From positions 96,344-160,343 of the forward strand of contig NZ_LAVL01000005.1 of NCBI RefSeq assembly GCF_001083785.1: DNA of 64,000 bases, given 5' to 3'. The translations under genes were made by a program, and so were the position numbers. The number at the start of each line of letters is the position of its first letter. Position 1 is the first letter of the stretch. Positions 8,318 through 15,254 of the stretch are shown here, piece after piece. Under the pieces are notes generated by a model. That model was not told where the DNA came from. It was given only the letters and a program-made list of their open reading frames with translations, and made no database searches. The DNA is from Nonomuraea sp. SBT364 (lineage in GTDB: Bacteria; Actinomycetota; Actinomycetes; Streptosporangiales; Streptosporangiaceae).

Positions 8318-8733
8318 TTCGCAAGTTCACCGGCGCCGTCACGGCTGCCCTGGCGGTCCTGGCCGGCCTCTGGCTGATGATCGCCCCGTTCGCCCTGGGC
8401 ACCCAGCCGGAGAACGCCGACTGGACCGATCCGACCACCGCCGAGTTCTTCACCGGCCTCGGCGTGGCCGTCATCGGGCTCGCCGGCGCCCTCGCCTTCG
8501 CCGCCGCCATCCACGAGGACCTCGTCTCCCGTGGCCTGGTTGCCGTACGTGAGCGCAAGGCCGAGCCCGAGCCCGAGCCCGCACCGGTGGCGGCCCCGCA
8601 GGCCTCGTCCGCGGAGCTGGCCACCCTGCTCGCGCCGCTCGTCGAGGCGCTGCGCGAGGACCTGAACAACTCCGGGCGCCCGAACCGCCAGAACGGCTCG
8701 GTCACCCTGGTCGCAGCGGAGGAGAACCGATGA
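8314..8733 (+). CDS. small membrane protein A, paralogue of the next gene (SPW-repeat-like)
   Basis: A 139-residue protein with two TM helices, about 7-30 (GAVTAALAVLAGLWLMIAPF) and 47-70 (FFTGLGVAVIGLAGALAFAA), followed by a Glu/Pro-rich linker and an amphipathic helix (ELATLLAPLVEALREDLNNS). Both ends overlap neighbours by 4-base ATGA junctions (8314-8317 and 8730-8733), so it is co-translated with the exporter and the next gene. The GLWLMIAPF motif resembles SPW-repeat membrane proteins. Accessory role for the exporter is inferred only from coupling. Confidence 0.7.
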   Translation: MIRKFTGAVTAALAVLAGLWLMIAPFALGTQPENADWTDPTTAEFFTGLGVAVIGLAGALAFAAAIHEDLVSRGLVAVRERKAEPEPEPAPVAAPQASSAELATLLAPLVEALREDLNNSGRPNRQNGSVTLVAAEENR

Positions 8734-8984
8734 AGGCCAAACTGGGCGTCTCCGCCCTCGTCCTGCTGTTCCTGGCCGGCCTCTGGCTGGTGGCCGCGCC
8801 GTTCGTGGTCGGCTACCAGCCCTCCGGCGCCGCCTACACCGACGCCACCGTCAACGACCTGTGGGTCGGCGGCGGGCTCGCCGGCCTCTCGTTCATCGCC
8901 CTGGTCGTGTACGCGGCCGACGCGCTGCGCGAGCTGACCCGGGGACGGCACGTCGGCTCGCCGACCGTCGACCGCACTGCCTGA
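8730..8984 (+). CDS. small membrane protein B, SPW-repeat-like
   Basis: An 84-residue two-TM protein, residues 7-28 (VSALVLLFLAGLWLVAAPFV) and 46-66. It shares with the preceding product the pattern LAGLWL-x2-APF-x2-G-x-QP-x2-A-x2-TD-x-T and a Gly-rich second helix, so the two are paralogues. The short polar C-terminus (RELTRGRHVGSPTVDRTA) is cytoplasmic by the positive-inside rule. It starts inside an ATGA overlap and closes the three-gene operon. Function unknown. Confidence 0.7.
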   Translation: MKAKLGVSALVLLFLAGLWLVAAPFVVGYQPSGAAYTDATVNDLWVGGGLAGLSFIALVVYAADALRELTRGRHVGSPTVDRTA

Positions 8985-9013
8985 CCTGGCACGACGTCGC
9001 ATATGGTGGCTGG

Positions 9014-9736
9014 ATGAAGCGTGCTGCCGCCATGACGTTCGTGGTGTTCGCATCCGTCGCGTGCGGCGGGCAGGCACCGGTCGCGTCCTCCGCGCCCAGC
9101 CCGCCGGCCGCGCCCACGACGCCGGCCCGGACCGCCACCCCGGCCCCGAGCCCGGCCGCCACCGAGCCGCCCGAGTTCGAGGCCGAGGTCAGCACCGTCA
9201 GCCGGGACCGCCTGCGACACTCGTGGCGGCCCGGCTGCCCGGTCCACCACCGTGACCTGCGCCTGATCACGATGTCCTACTGGGGCTTCGACGACAAACC
9301 GCACACCGGCGAACTGGTCGTCAGGAAGACGGTCACCGACGACGTGGTCACGGTCTTCCGCAAGCTGTACGACTGGCGGTGGCCGATCCGGCGGATGGAG
9401 CTCGTCGACGTCTACAAGGGCGACGACTTCGACTCGATCGAGGCCGACAACACCTCGGCCTTCAACTGCCGCCGCGCCACCGGCTCCGGCAGCTGGTCCA
9501 ACCACGCGTACGGCGAGGCCATCGACATCAACCCGCGCGAGAACCCGTACGTCACCGCCGGCGGCGACACCGCCCACAAGAACGCCGAGAAGTACACCGA
9601 ACGCCCCATGAAGGGCAAAGGCGTCATCAACCCCGGCGACAAGGTCGTCCGCGCCTTCGCCGACGTCGGCTGGGAGTGGGGCGGCTCCTGGTCGGGCACC
9701 AAGGACTACCAGCACTTCAGCAAGGGCGGAGGCTGA
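9014..9736 (+). CDS. M15-family D-Ala-D-Ala carboxypeptidase/endolysin-like lipoprotein
   Basis: A 240-residue exported enzyme. The N-terminus (KRAAAMTFVVFASVACGGQ) is a probable lipoprotein signal with Cys17, then a Pro/Ala/Thr-rich linker to about residue 55. The VanY/L-alanyl-D-glutamate peptidase core shows H164 and D171 in SNHAYGEAIDINP, probable catalytic E221 in WEWGG, and H234 in DYQHFS, the third zinc ligand. It cleaves peptidoglycan stem peptides. Its last ten codons, including H234, lie inside a 34-bp sequence duplicated at 12884-12917, so the present 3' end was probably supplied by an integrated element. The enzyme remains intact. Confidence 0.85.
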   Translation: MKRAAAMTFVVFASVACGGQAPVASSAPSPPAAPTTPARTATPAPSPAATEPPEFEAEVSTVSRDRLRHSWRPGCPVHHRDLRLITMSYWGFDDKPHTGELVVRKTVTDDVVTVFRKLYDWRWPIRRMELVDVYKGDDFDSIEADNTSAFNCRRATGSGSWSNHAYGEAIDINPRENPYVTAGGDTAHKNAEKYTERPMKGKGVINPGDKVVRAFADVGWEWGGSWSGTKDYQHFSKGGG

Positions 9737-9737
9737 G
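9704..9737 (+). repeat. attL: left copy of 34-bp direct repeat
   Basis: The copy begins GACTACCAGCACTTCAGC and ends GGCTGAG; it encodes the last ten residues and stop codon of the M15 peptidase. It differs from the right copy only at base 9730 (A here, C at 12910), a synonymous glycine-codon change. Confidence 0.88.
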
Positions 9738-10452
9738 AGCTGGGCCGACGTAGCCGGATGGCCCCTGACCTGCGGTTCGTCCACTCAGCAGTTCTCAGCA
9801 CTTCCGGCCGTCTCACACCCTCATGTGCCCTCGTTGTGCCCTGCCCTCGTAGATTTGCATGATCTCCGACGCTTGAACCCGCACGCTGCGGAAGCACGTC
9901 GGTCATGGTTTTGAGCAGGGAGTACCCTTCCGAACGTCTCTCGTCGCTTCTCGCCGATTTCGATGCTCCCACGGAACAGGGACGGAACAGAAGCGTCATG
10001 TCCAGTGCCAAGGCCCGACGGAGGAGGGCCTTGGCGGCGATCGCCCCAGCCTGTGAAATGAGTACCGAAGTCAGCGATCGTCACGGCCTCAGCCCCGCTG
10101 CAACGGGGGTGCGAACATGCCGCGTCATTCCCGCAGATCAAGTCACCATACGCGGTGGTCACTTCATTACGAGTTCATGGCGTGAGGCGTGTTGCGAGTC
10201 GGCGGGAAGGTCAAGTGGACTGCACAGCTGGCGGACGCTCGCTGATGCTCGGCAGGGTTGCGACAGTCTGCGCTGCACATGGCTGCGCCACACTTGCCCC
10301 CCAAGCGTTGGGCCTGGCAGGGCTCGTCCTGTTCATGCCTGCATCCGGGCATCTCCGTCTCGTCACGAGCGCGTTCACCTCTAGCCACAGACGGGGCAGA
10401 ACGCCGGCGAGGCAAGGATGACAGATCCGAACATGTGTGCCATCCTGATCTA
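9738..10452. other. 715-bp stretch inside the element without a supported gene
   Basis: Open frames on both strands here (for example 9905-10384 plus, 10167-10769 minus) are rich in Cys, Arg, Ser and His, lack ribosome-binding sites and look non-coding. In integrative elements this attL-proximal zone holds recombinase arm sites or deleted genes; it may be the scar of lost excisionase or replication genes. I see no RNA gene or clear repeat in it. Confidence 0.5.
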
Positions 10453-10496
10453 GGTTTCAAAAACACGACCTCGAATGAGGTACGATTCTTGAAACC
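10453..10496. promoter_or_regulatory. 44-bp nested dyad, probable operator of the XRE repressor
   Basis: Outer arms GGTTTCAA (10453-10460) and TTGAAACC (10489-10496) are perfect inverted repeats, and an inner perfect dyad ACCTC-GAAT-GAGGT (10468-10481) shares exactly the same centre (10474.5). It ends 21 bases before the GTG start of the first gene. Two concentric dyads fit binding of a dimeric or tetrameric HTH protein over a promoter. Confidence 0.7.
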
Positions 10497-10517
10497 CAAC
10501 GCCGAAGGAGTGCTTTG

Positions 10518-11150
10518 GTGATCATGGATCCGCAGGAGGTCTTGCAGCGCCTCGCGCAGCTCGACGTGTTTAACGAGCTGTTCCGGCGCGTGCTGGGCAG
10601 TGCAGCCGTGGATGTTAGCAGCTGCACTGACTTCGATGCCCCGGCTATGCCGGGGACTCTGTTCTGGAGCAGGACCAACCGTTACCTTGCCGAGGAATTG
10701 ACACCCAAGGGCTGGAAGCACACGCGGCGGGACAGCATCCTGCGGGTGGTCCACCCGACTGCCACTCATGCGATCACTGCTCTCAGCGGGGACGGTGGAG
10801 TGGGGAACCTGGCTAAGCCTGTGCGATCCAAGAACCCCAAAGGGCGGGCAATGGCCGCGTTGGTGGCGAAGAACGGCCAGTTCCCCCTCATCACGCGCGA
10901 TGAGGTCCTGTATGGCCGAGAACTCGACCAGATTCCTCTCTGGTGTCTGCTCTACAAGCGGAAGGACGGCGGGGGCCTCGAGGCTGAGCTTTCGCTTCCG
11001 GTGGGAATGCAGGGCAAGTACATAAACGAGTGGAACGAACGACTTCCGCTCAACCTGTCCGAACTCGGCGATCCAGGTGTGGACATCGCGCTGCTGGATG
11101 ACCCGGGACCGGGTGACGAGGGTCCGGAAGTCCTCGTGGAGATGCGATAG
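10518..11150 (+). CDS. hypothetical protein paired with an XRE-ImmA regulator
   Basis: About 210 residues, no recognised domain, no signal peptide or TM. It is helical at the N-terminus (DPQEVLQRLAQLDVFNELFR), has a central mixed region with LVAKNGQFPLITRDEVLYGR and an acidic C-terminus (DIALLDDPGPGDEGPEVLVE). GTG at 10518 is chosen because GAAGGAG (10504-10510) lies 7 bases upstream; the ATG at 10524 is too far. It sits directly behind the nested dyad and 65 bases before the XRE-ImmA gene, so the two are probably one operon. Possible roles are toxin, immunity partner or ImmA substrate; none is shown. Confidence 0.72.
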   Translation: MIMDPQEVLQRLAQLDVFNELFRRVLGSAAVDVSSCTDFDAPAMPGTLFWSRTNRYLAEELTPKGWKHTRRDSILRVVHPTATHAITALSGDGGVGNLAKPVRSKNPKGRAMAALVAKNGQFPLITRDEVLYGRELDQIPLWCLLYKRKDGGGLEAELSLPVGMQGKYINEWNERLPLNLSELGDPGVDIALLDDPGPGDEGPEVLVEMR

Positions 11151-11215
11151 CCATGATCGGGTGTCGAGCAGCGCAACAGCGGGAGCGGCCGCACGAGTAG
11201 ACGTAAGGAGAGAAG

Positions 11216-12307
11216 GTGTTCACGCCAGAACGGCTGGTACTGGCACGCAAGCGCAGACGGATGACTTTGGCGGGACTCGCACGTGAGTCGGGAGTCTCCT
11301 CGCAGAGTTTGACTGCGTATGAGAACGGCAGAAAGACGCCAAGTCCAGACACCCTTCTCCTGATCGCTAATGCGTTGCAGTTTCCCGTCCCGTTCTTCGC
11401 GCTCCCGGCACCGTTGGAGCTGCCAGCCGACGCTGTGAGCTTCCGCGCCCCGTCCAAGATGAGCGCGCTTGAACGGGAAAGCACTCTGTCGGCTGGCATG
11501 GTGGCTACTGACCTCAACCGGTGGCTCGAGGAGCGATTCAAGCTTCCGGCGCTGAACATTCCAACTTTGCCGCACCTTCATCCTGGTGAGGCTGCTGAGC
11601 GGGTTCGTGCCTATTGGGGACTAGGCGAGTCCCCAGTCCCGAATATGGTGCATCTATTGGAAGCCAATGGTGTTCGGGTGTTTTCGCTGCCGCCCGACTG
11701 CCTGGACGTGGACGCCTTCACGACAACTCGCCCCGGCACACCATTCGTGTTTCTCAATACCCGTAAGAGTGGGGAGCGCGGTCGCTTCGACGCCGCCCAC
11801 GAACTCGGCCATCTAGTCTTGCACTGCGAACATCGAATTCCTGGAAGCAAGGAAACGGAAAACGAGGCCAACGAGTTTGCCTCAGCCTTTCTGATGCCAC
11901 GCGCAGGTCTCCTAGCGCAGAAGGTATACGACGCGTCCGTCGAGAGAATATTGAGCGCGAAACGCCGTTGGGGAGTATCTGCGATGGCGCTCACCTACCG
12001 ATTGCACAGACTCAAACTACTGTCGGACTGGCGATACCATCAGACCGCTAAACAGCTAACCCAGATGGGCTATCGAGCGGGTGAGCCGGGATCCGTACTG
12101 ACTCGTGAGAGTAGCCAACTACTAGCGAAAGTCTTCGAGGCTCTCCGCTCACAGGGGATTACGAGCGCTGATTTCGCCGCGCAACTTCGCCTCTCGCCCG
12201 AAGACCTCAACGGCTACGTGTTCGGCCTGATTCCGACCGCGCTCCAAGGAGGCGGTCAACAGACCTCCACGGCCAGGCCTCAATTGCGGCTCCTTCATTC
12301 CAACTGA
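11216..12307 (+). CDS. XRE helix-turn-helix regulator fused to ImmA/IrrE metallopeptidase
   Basis: A 363-residue protein. Residues 5-60 are a Cro/C1-type HTH (RLVLARKRRRMTLAGLARES, with SQSLTAYENGRKTP as recognition region). Residues about 125-270 are an ImmA/IrrE (M78) zinc-peptidase domain with HELGH at 195-199 and a downstream acidic ligand region ENEANEFASAFLMP (about 215-228). In ICEBs1 and phages ImmA cleaves the repressor ImmR; here both are one chain. The C-terminal ~90 residues carry a further helical segment. The GTG start at 11216 follows AAGGAG. It likely represses from the upstream dyad and is inactivated by self-cleavage or acts on a partner. Confidence 0.85.
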   Translation: MFTPERLVLARKRRRMTLAGLARESGVSSQSLTAYENGRKTPSPDTLLLIANALQFPVPFFALPAPLELPADAVSFRAPSKMSALERESTLSAGMVATDLNRWLEERFKLPALNIPTLPHLHPGEAAERVRAYWGLGESPVPNMVHLLEANGVRVFSLPPDCLDVDAFTTTRPGTPFVFLNTRKSGERGRFDAAHELGHLVLHCEHRIPGSKETENEANEFASAFLMPRAGLLAQKVYDASVERILSAKRRWGVSAMALTYRLHRLKLLSDWRYHQTAKQLTQMGYRAGEPGSVLTRESSQLLAKVFEALRSQGITSADFAAQLRLSPEDLNGYVFGLIPTALQGGGQQTSTARPQLRLLHSN

Positions 12308-12472
12308 CCGCAGGGTCGGTTGGGGCTGCACCGAGAGGGCCTGCTGAGTGCAGGCAGACCCTCCGTTGACCATCCACGTGGCACCAGCCGGCGCGATGTC
12401 GACTGGCCACGCGCGTCATGGAATATTAGGCCAATTCCGTAGCCACATTAGTGAGAATCAGTCCGAGGAGGG
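12308..12472. other. 165-bp gap between regulator and integrase stub
   Basis: No gene is seen. The sequence just before the stub (GAGGAGGG directly abutting ATG at 12473) looks like a ribosome-binding site but has no spacing, so it is probably a coincidence. The expected N-terminal two-thirds of the integrase is missing from this interval, marking the deletion junction at about 12455-12485. Confidence 0.5.
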
Positions 12473-12847
12473 ATGGTCCAGACGCCACCCGTCCATCGGC
12501 TGATCTTCTCTTCACCGAGCGGGAACGCGATTCACTGTACGTACTTCAACCAGGGCCAGTGGCGGTTGGCCCTGGTGCGTGCAGGGATCATTTCTGCCCC
12601 GCTCAAGGGTGAGATGCCAGAGTCCCACCGCGAGCACGGCATACATGCCCTCCGCCACTTCTACGCCTCCGTCCTGCTCGACGGCGGCGAGAACATCAAG
12701 GCGCTGAGCCAGTACCTCGGGCACCACGATCCGGGGTTCACCCTGCGCACGTACACGCATCTGATGCCGTCCAGCGAGGACCGCACCCGCAAGGCCGTGG
12801 ACCATGTGCTCCAGCAGAGTGCCCTGGATGTGCCCTCTACCAGCTAA
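12473..12847 (+). pseudogene. int: tyrosine recombinase/integrase, C-terminal fragment
   Basis: About 124 residues correspond to the last third of an actinobacterial phage-type integrase. LIFSSPSGNAI is the usual strand before the active site; then HALRHFYASVLLDGGENI gives the H58-x2-R61 pair, YLGHHD gives H84, and RTYTHLMP gives the nucleophile Y94. The N-terminal arm-binding and core-binding domains and the first catalytic arginine are absent, and a stop lies in frame at 12452-12454. The fragment cannot recombine alone. It ends 36 bases before the right repeat, the normal int-attR arrangement. Confidence 0.85.
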
Positions 12848-12883
12848 TGTGAGGTAGAACCGCAGGTCAGCGCGTCACACGCT

Positions 12884-12917
12884 GACTACCAGCACTTCAG
12901 CAAGGGCGGCGGCTGAG
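12884..12917 (+). repeat. attR: right copy of 34-bp direct repeat
   Basis: This repeats the last ten codons and stop of the M15 peptidase (DYQHFSKGGG then TGA) outside any gene. Thirty-three of 34 bases match 9704-9737. It was probably the original chromosomal 3' end of the peptidase gene before insertion. Confidence 0.88.
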
Positions 12918-12936
12918 TGGGGCTGCCGGAATCACC

Positions 12937-13266
12937 TCAGTGGATTTCCACGTCCTCCACGGTGATGCGGACCGAGGACCACTGCACGACCTCCCCCTTG
13001 TTCATCTCGTACGGCTGGATCGAGCCGCTGGGGTGCCTGACGTAGACGGTGATGTTGTTGTTGCCGGACGCTATTTTGTAAACGTTCGTGATGTAGACGT
13101 CCATGCGGCCCGCATAGGCGAAGCAGTGGCGCTTCTCGTTGTGGATTTCCGTGTATCCGTTGCCGTCTATGCAACGCACGTTGAGGATGGCGTGGGCCGG
13201 CGTGGCGGTGACGCCGATGAACCCGGCGGCGACCGCGGCCGTAATGAGTGCCGACAGTTTACGCAT
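12937..13266 (-). CDS. secreted beta/gamma-crystallin-like small protein, copy 1
   Basis: A 109-residue protein with a Sec signal (MRKLSALITAAVAAGFIGVT, cleavage near AHA-I at about 27). The mature ~82 residues include two cysteines (VRC.., RHCFA) and the pattern YTEIHNEKRHCFAYAGRMDV with SGNNNITVYVRH, which resembles actinobacterial beta/gamma-crystallin proteins of the killer-toxin-like (SKLP) or protease-inhibitor type. AAGGAG 6 bases before the ATG at 13266 fixes the start. It is a clear paralogue of the next gene, 63 bases upstream on the same strand. Toxin or inhibitor activity is inference. Confidence 0.7.
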   Translation of the reverse strand: MRKLSALITAAVAAGFIGVTATPAHAILNVRCIDGNGYTEIHNEKRHCFAYAGRMDVYITNVYKIASGNNNITVYVRHPSGSIQPYEMNKGEVVQWSSVRITVEDVEIH

Positions 13267-13329
13267 GAATATCTCCTTCACTCTGACGATTCTTGGATCG
13301 CGCGGCGAGCTTCGCGGGAAGTGCCCTCG

Positions 13330-13659
13330 TCAGTGGATCTGCAGGGCCTCGACGGTGACGCGCGGGCTGAATCTCTTGGGCGCGCTGCCCTTGTTCAGCT
13401 GGGCATAGGTGAGCGTGTTCGAGTTGAGCCTGTACCAGAAAGTGATGTTGTTGTTGCCCGCCGACACCTGGTAGACGTTCGTGATGTAGAGGCCGGTGTA
13501 GCCGGCGTTGGCGAAGCAGTGGCGCTTCTCGTTGTGGATTTCCGTGTATCCGGCGCCGTCAGAGCATCGCACGTTGTCGATAGCCAGAGCCGGCGTCGCG
13601 GTGAAGCCGATGAGCCCGATGGCGGCGATCATCGCCAGAATCGTCGATTTCTTGCGCAT
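13330..13659 (-). CDS. secreted beta/gamma-crystallin-like small protein, copy 2
   Basis: A 109-residue precursor, MRKKSTILAMIAAIGLIGFT as signal peptide with ALA-I cleavage, then mature IDNVRCSDGAGYTEIHNEKR followed by HCFANAGYTGLYITNVYQVS. It shares about half its residues with copy 1, including both cysteines, SAGNNNIT and the EXXXIH ending. AGGAG 5 bases before the ATG at 13659 decides the start over the long upstream frame (to 13971), which is non-coding. It is the promoter-proximal gene of the pair; both are probably co-expressed and exported. Antimicrobial or inhibitor role is possible but unproven. Confidence 0.72.
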   Translation of the reverse strand: MRKKSTILAMIAAIGLIGFTATPALAIDNVRCSDGAGYTEIHNEKRHCFANAGYTGLYITNVYQVSAGNNNITFWYRLNSNTLTYAQLNKGSAPKRFSPRVTVEALQIH

Positions 13660-13960
13660 GACTACTCCTGCCAGTGAATGCGATGCCGAGCGAGCGGGCA
13701 TCGACTTTCTCTCCCGTTTTCTGTGGAATCGACTGTAAAGGGGTGCTGAAGACAGCCCAGCACGGCGGTTCCCGCGAAAGCAAGGAGAGCTCGCGAGATC
13801 GGCAGTAAGCAGATCAAGATGGCGGAAATTCGTTGTTGGCGGCGCAAACGTGCCCACGCAGCCTTCACGCAGAGTACGGCCGAAGTTACCGCAGGTCAGA
13901 TGGCCCGTAAGATGGCTGTGACCATCTTCCCGAAGCGCGAAGGGCTGCGACAATCTCGAC
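13660..13960. other. 301-bp divergent intergenic region
   Basis: It separates the minus-strand crystallin-like pair from the plus-strand Nudix gene and must contain both promoters. It is relatively AT-rich (for example the region around 13690-13760). No convincing -35/-10 pair or repeat was seen. Confidence 0.5.
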
Positions 13961-14806
13961 ATGGCGGACAAGGACGGCGACGGCTGGACCGAATGCGGAC
14001 GAGGGCACAGGCACTGGGGGCTGCACGGCGCCTCCGGACTGCTGGCCGTACATCATGACGACCTGGGCATCCCGCATGTGCTGATGCAGAAGCGGTCCTG
14101 GTGGAGCCACCACGGCGGCACCTGGGGCCTGCCCGGCGGGGCCCGCGACAGCCACGAGGACGCCGTGGCGTCCGCGCTGCGCGAGGCTCGCGAGGAGGCC
14201 GCGCTCGGCTCGGAGGGCCTGCGGGTCCAGGGCGTCTACCTCGACGACCACGGCGGATGGCAGTTCGAGACGGTGATCGCGGAGTCGGCCGAGCGGCTGG
14301 CGGCCGTGTGCGCCAACGGCGAGAGCGACGAGCTGTGCTGGGTGCCGCTGCCCGAGGTGCCCGGCCGCAAGCTGCACCCCGGCTTCGCCGAGACGTGGGC
14401 CGACATCCAGGGCGCGCTCAGCCCGGAGACCGTGGTGCTCGACGTGGCCAACATCGTCGGCGCCCGCCACGAGCACGGCTGGTGGAACGACCGGCTCGGC
14501 GCGGCCACCCGGCTGCTGCACGACGTGTCGGGGCTGCGGCTGGCCCACCCGGTGCTGGCGCAGTGGTTCCCGCGCATGGTGGCGGTGGTCGAGGGCGCCG
14601 CCAGGGGCGTGCCCGACGTGCCGGGCATCCAGGTGGTCGCGGCAACCGGCAGCGGCGACGACGCGATCGTGGACGTGGTCGCGCACGCCAAACGGTGGGA
14701 GCGCATGCTCGTGGTCACCGCCGACCGGGCGCTGAAGGAACGCGTCGCCGAGCTGGGCGCCGAAACCGCCGGGCCACGCTGGCTGCTGTCACAGCTGAGC
14801 GGGTAG
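13961..14806 (+). CDS. Nudix hydrolase fused to a PIN/NYN-like domain
   Basis: A 281-residue two-domain protein. Residues 15-150 are a Nudix fold; the box starts at G60 (GGARDSHEDAVASALREARE) with E66, R74-E75 and E78-E79, although the usual glycine after EE is alanine. Residues 157-281 begin with VVLDVANIVGARHEHGWWND (D161-x-x-N164) and contain TGSGDDAIVDVVAHAKRWER and LVVTADRALKERVAE, the acidic-site pattern of NYN/PIN-like nucleases. The combination suggests nucleotide or RNA-end processing; substrate unknown. It converges with the STAS gene, overlapping by 18 bases. Confidence 0.75.
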   Translation: MADKDGDGWTECGRGHRHWGLHGASGLLAVHHDDLGIPHVLMQKRSWWSHHGGTWGLPGGARDSHEDAVASALREAREEAALGSEGLRVQGVYLDDHGGWQFETVIAESAERLAAVCANGESDELCWVPLPEVPGRKLHPGFAETWADIQGALSPETVVLDVANIVGARHEHGWWNDRLGAATRLLHDVSGLRLAHPVLAQWFPRMVAVVEGAARGVPDVPGIQVVAATGSGDDAIVDVVAHAKRWERMLVVTADRALKERVAELGAETAGPRWLLSQLSG

Positions 14807-15139
14807 CACGCCGTCGAAGACGGCCTTCAGCCCCGTCACGTCGAGCACGCGGCGCAGCACCCCGTGCACGCCCGTGAGCTGCAGCCCGCCGCCCCGCTCG
14901 CCGACCGCCCGCTGGAGCTCGACCAGCACCCACAGACCGCTGGAGTCGCAGAACTCCAGCCCGAGTGCGTCGACCACGACGTCGAACCGGCCCTCATCGG
15001 ATAACGACGCCAGACACTCCTTGAACCCGGGGGCCGTCAGCTTGTCGAGATCGCCCGCCAGGCGCACGGTGGTGACGCCCTCGCCGCGCTCCACCTCGAC
15101 GCTGAGATCCGCCACCTCCTGAACGTACACCGGTGCCAC
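14789..15139 (-). CDS. STAS-domain anti-sigma factor antagonist
   Basis: A 116-residue SpoIIAA-like protein. VTTVRLAGDLDKLTAPGFKE is the first strand-helix and LGLEFCDSSGLWVLVELQRA contains the DSSG loop, whose serine is the site phosphorylated by RsbW-type kinases. Unphosphorylated protein would sequester an anti-sigma factor. A GTG start at 15139 is used; a GTG inside QEV-ADL is also possible but its AGGAG abuts the codon. No cognate kinase is adjacent; an RsbW-like ATPase is encoded at 33980-34420. Confidence 0.8.
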   Translation of the reverse strand: MAPVYVQEVADLSVEVERGEGVTTVRLAGDLDKLTAPGFKECLASLSDEGRFDVVVDALGLEFCDSSGLWVLVELQRAVGERGGGLQLTGVHGVLRRVLDVTGLKAVFDGVLPAQL

Positions 15140-15166
15140 CGCAGCCGCTATCGTGGTGTGCGCACT

Positions 15167-15253
15167 GGAGGGTTCGCATAGTGGACGAGTGCAGCCGCCT
15201 TGAAAGCGGCCAGGTCAGCGATGGCCTCGTGGGTTCGAATCCCACACCCTCCG
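15167..15253 (+). tRNA. tRNA-Ser (anticodon TGA)
   Basis: The 87-nt gene folds as a class II tRNA: acceptor GGAGGGT (15167-15173) pairs with ACCCTCC (15246-15252) followed by discriminator G; anticodon stem GCCGC/GCGGC flanks loop CTTGAAA with anticodon TGA at 15201-15203; a long variable arm and the T-loop GGGTTCGAATCCC follow. CCA is not encoded. It ends two bases before the convergent ParA-like gene. Confidence 0.95.
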
Positions 15254-15254
15254 C

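Larger units (their letters stand above)
9704..12917 (+). mobile_element. degraded integrative element inserted in the 3' end of the M15 peptidase gene
   Basis: A 34-bp direct repeat with one mismatch bounds a 3180-bp unit (start to start). Inside are a dyad operator, an unknown ORF, an XRE-ImmA fusion, and next to the right repeat the catalytic C-terminus of a tyrosine recombinase. This is the layout of an integrative element: attL, immunity-type regulator, int, attR. The interior is visibly less GC-biased than the flanks and its codon use is more mixed (AAT, TTC/TTT, ATA appear). No replication, excision or transfer genes remain, so it looks like an immobile remnant. Boundaries follow the repeats; strand is given by int. 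Confidence 0.8.

Noticed and set aside
9905..10384. 159-codon frame in the left part of the mobile element
   Set aside because: Rich in Cys/His/Arg/Ser, no start signal, alternative frames equally open; judged non-coding.
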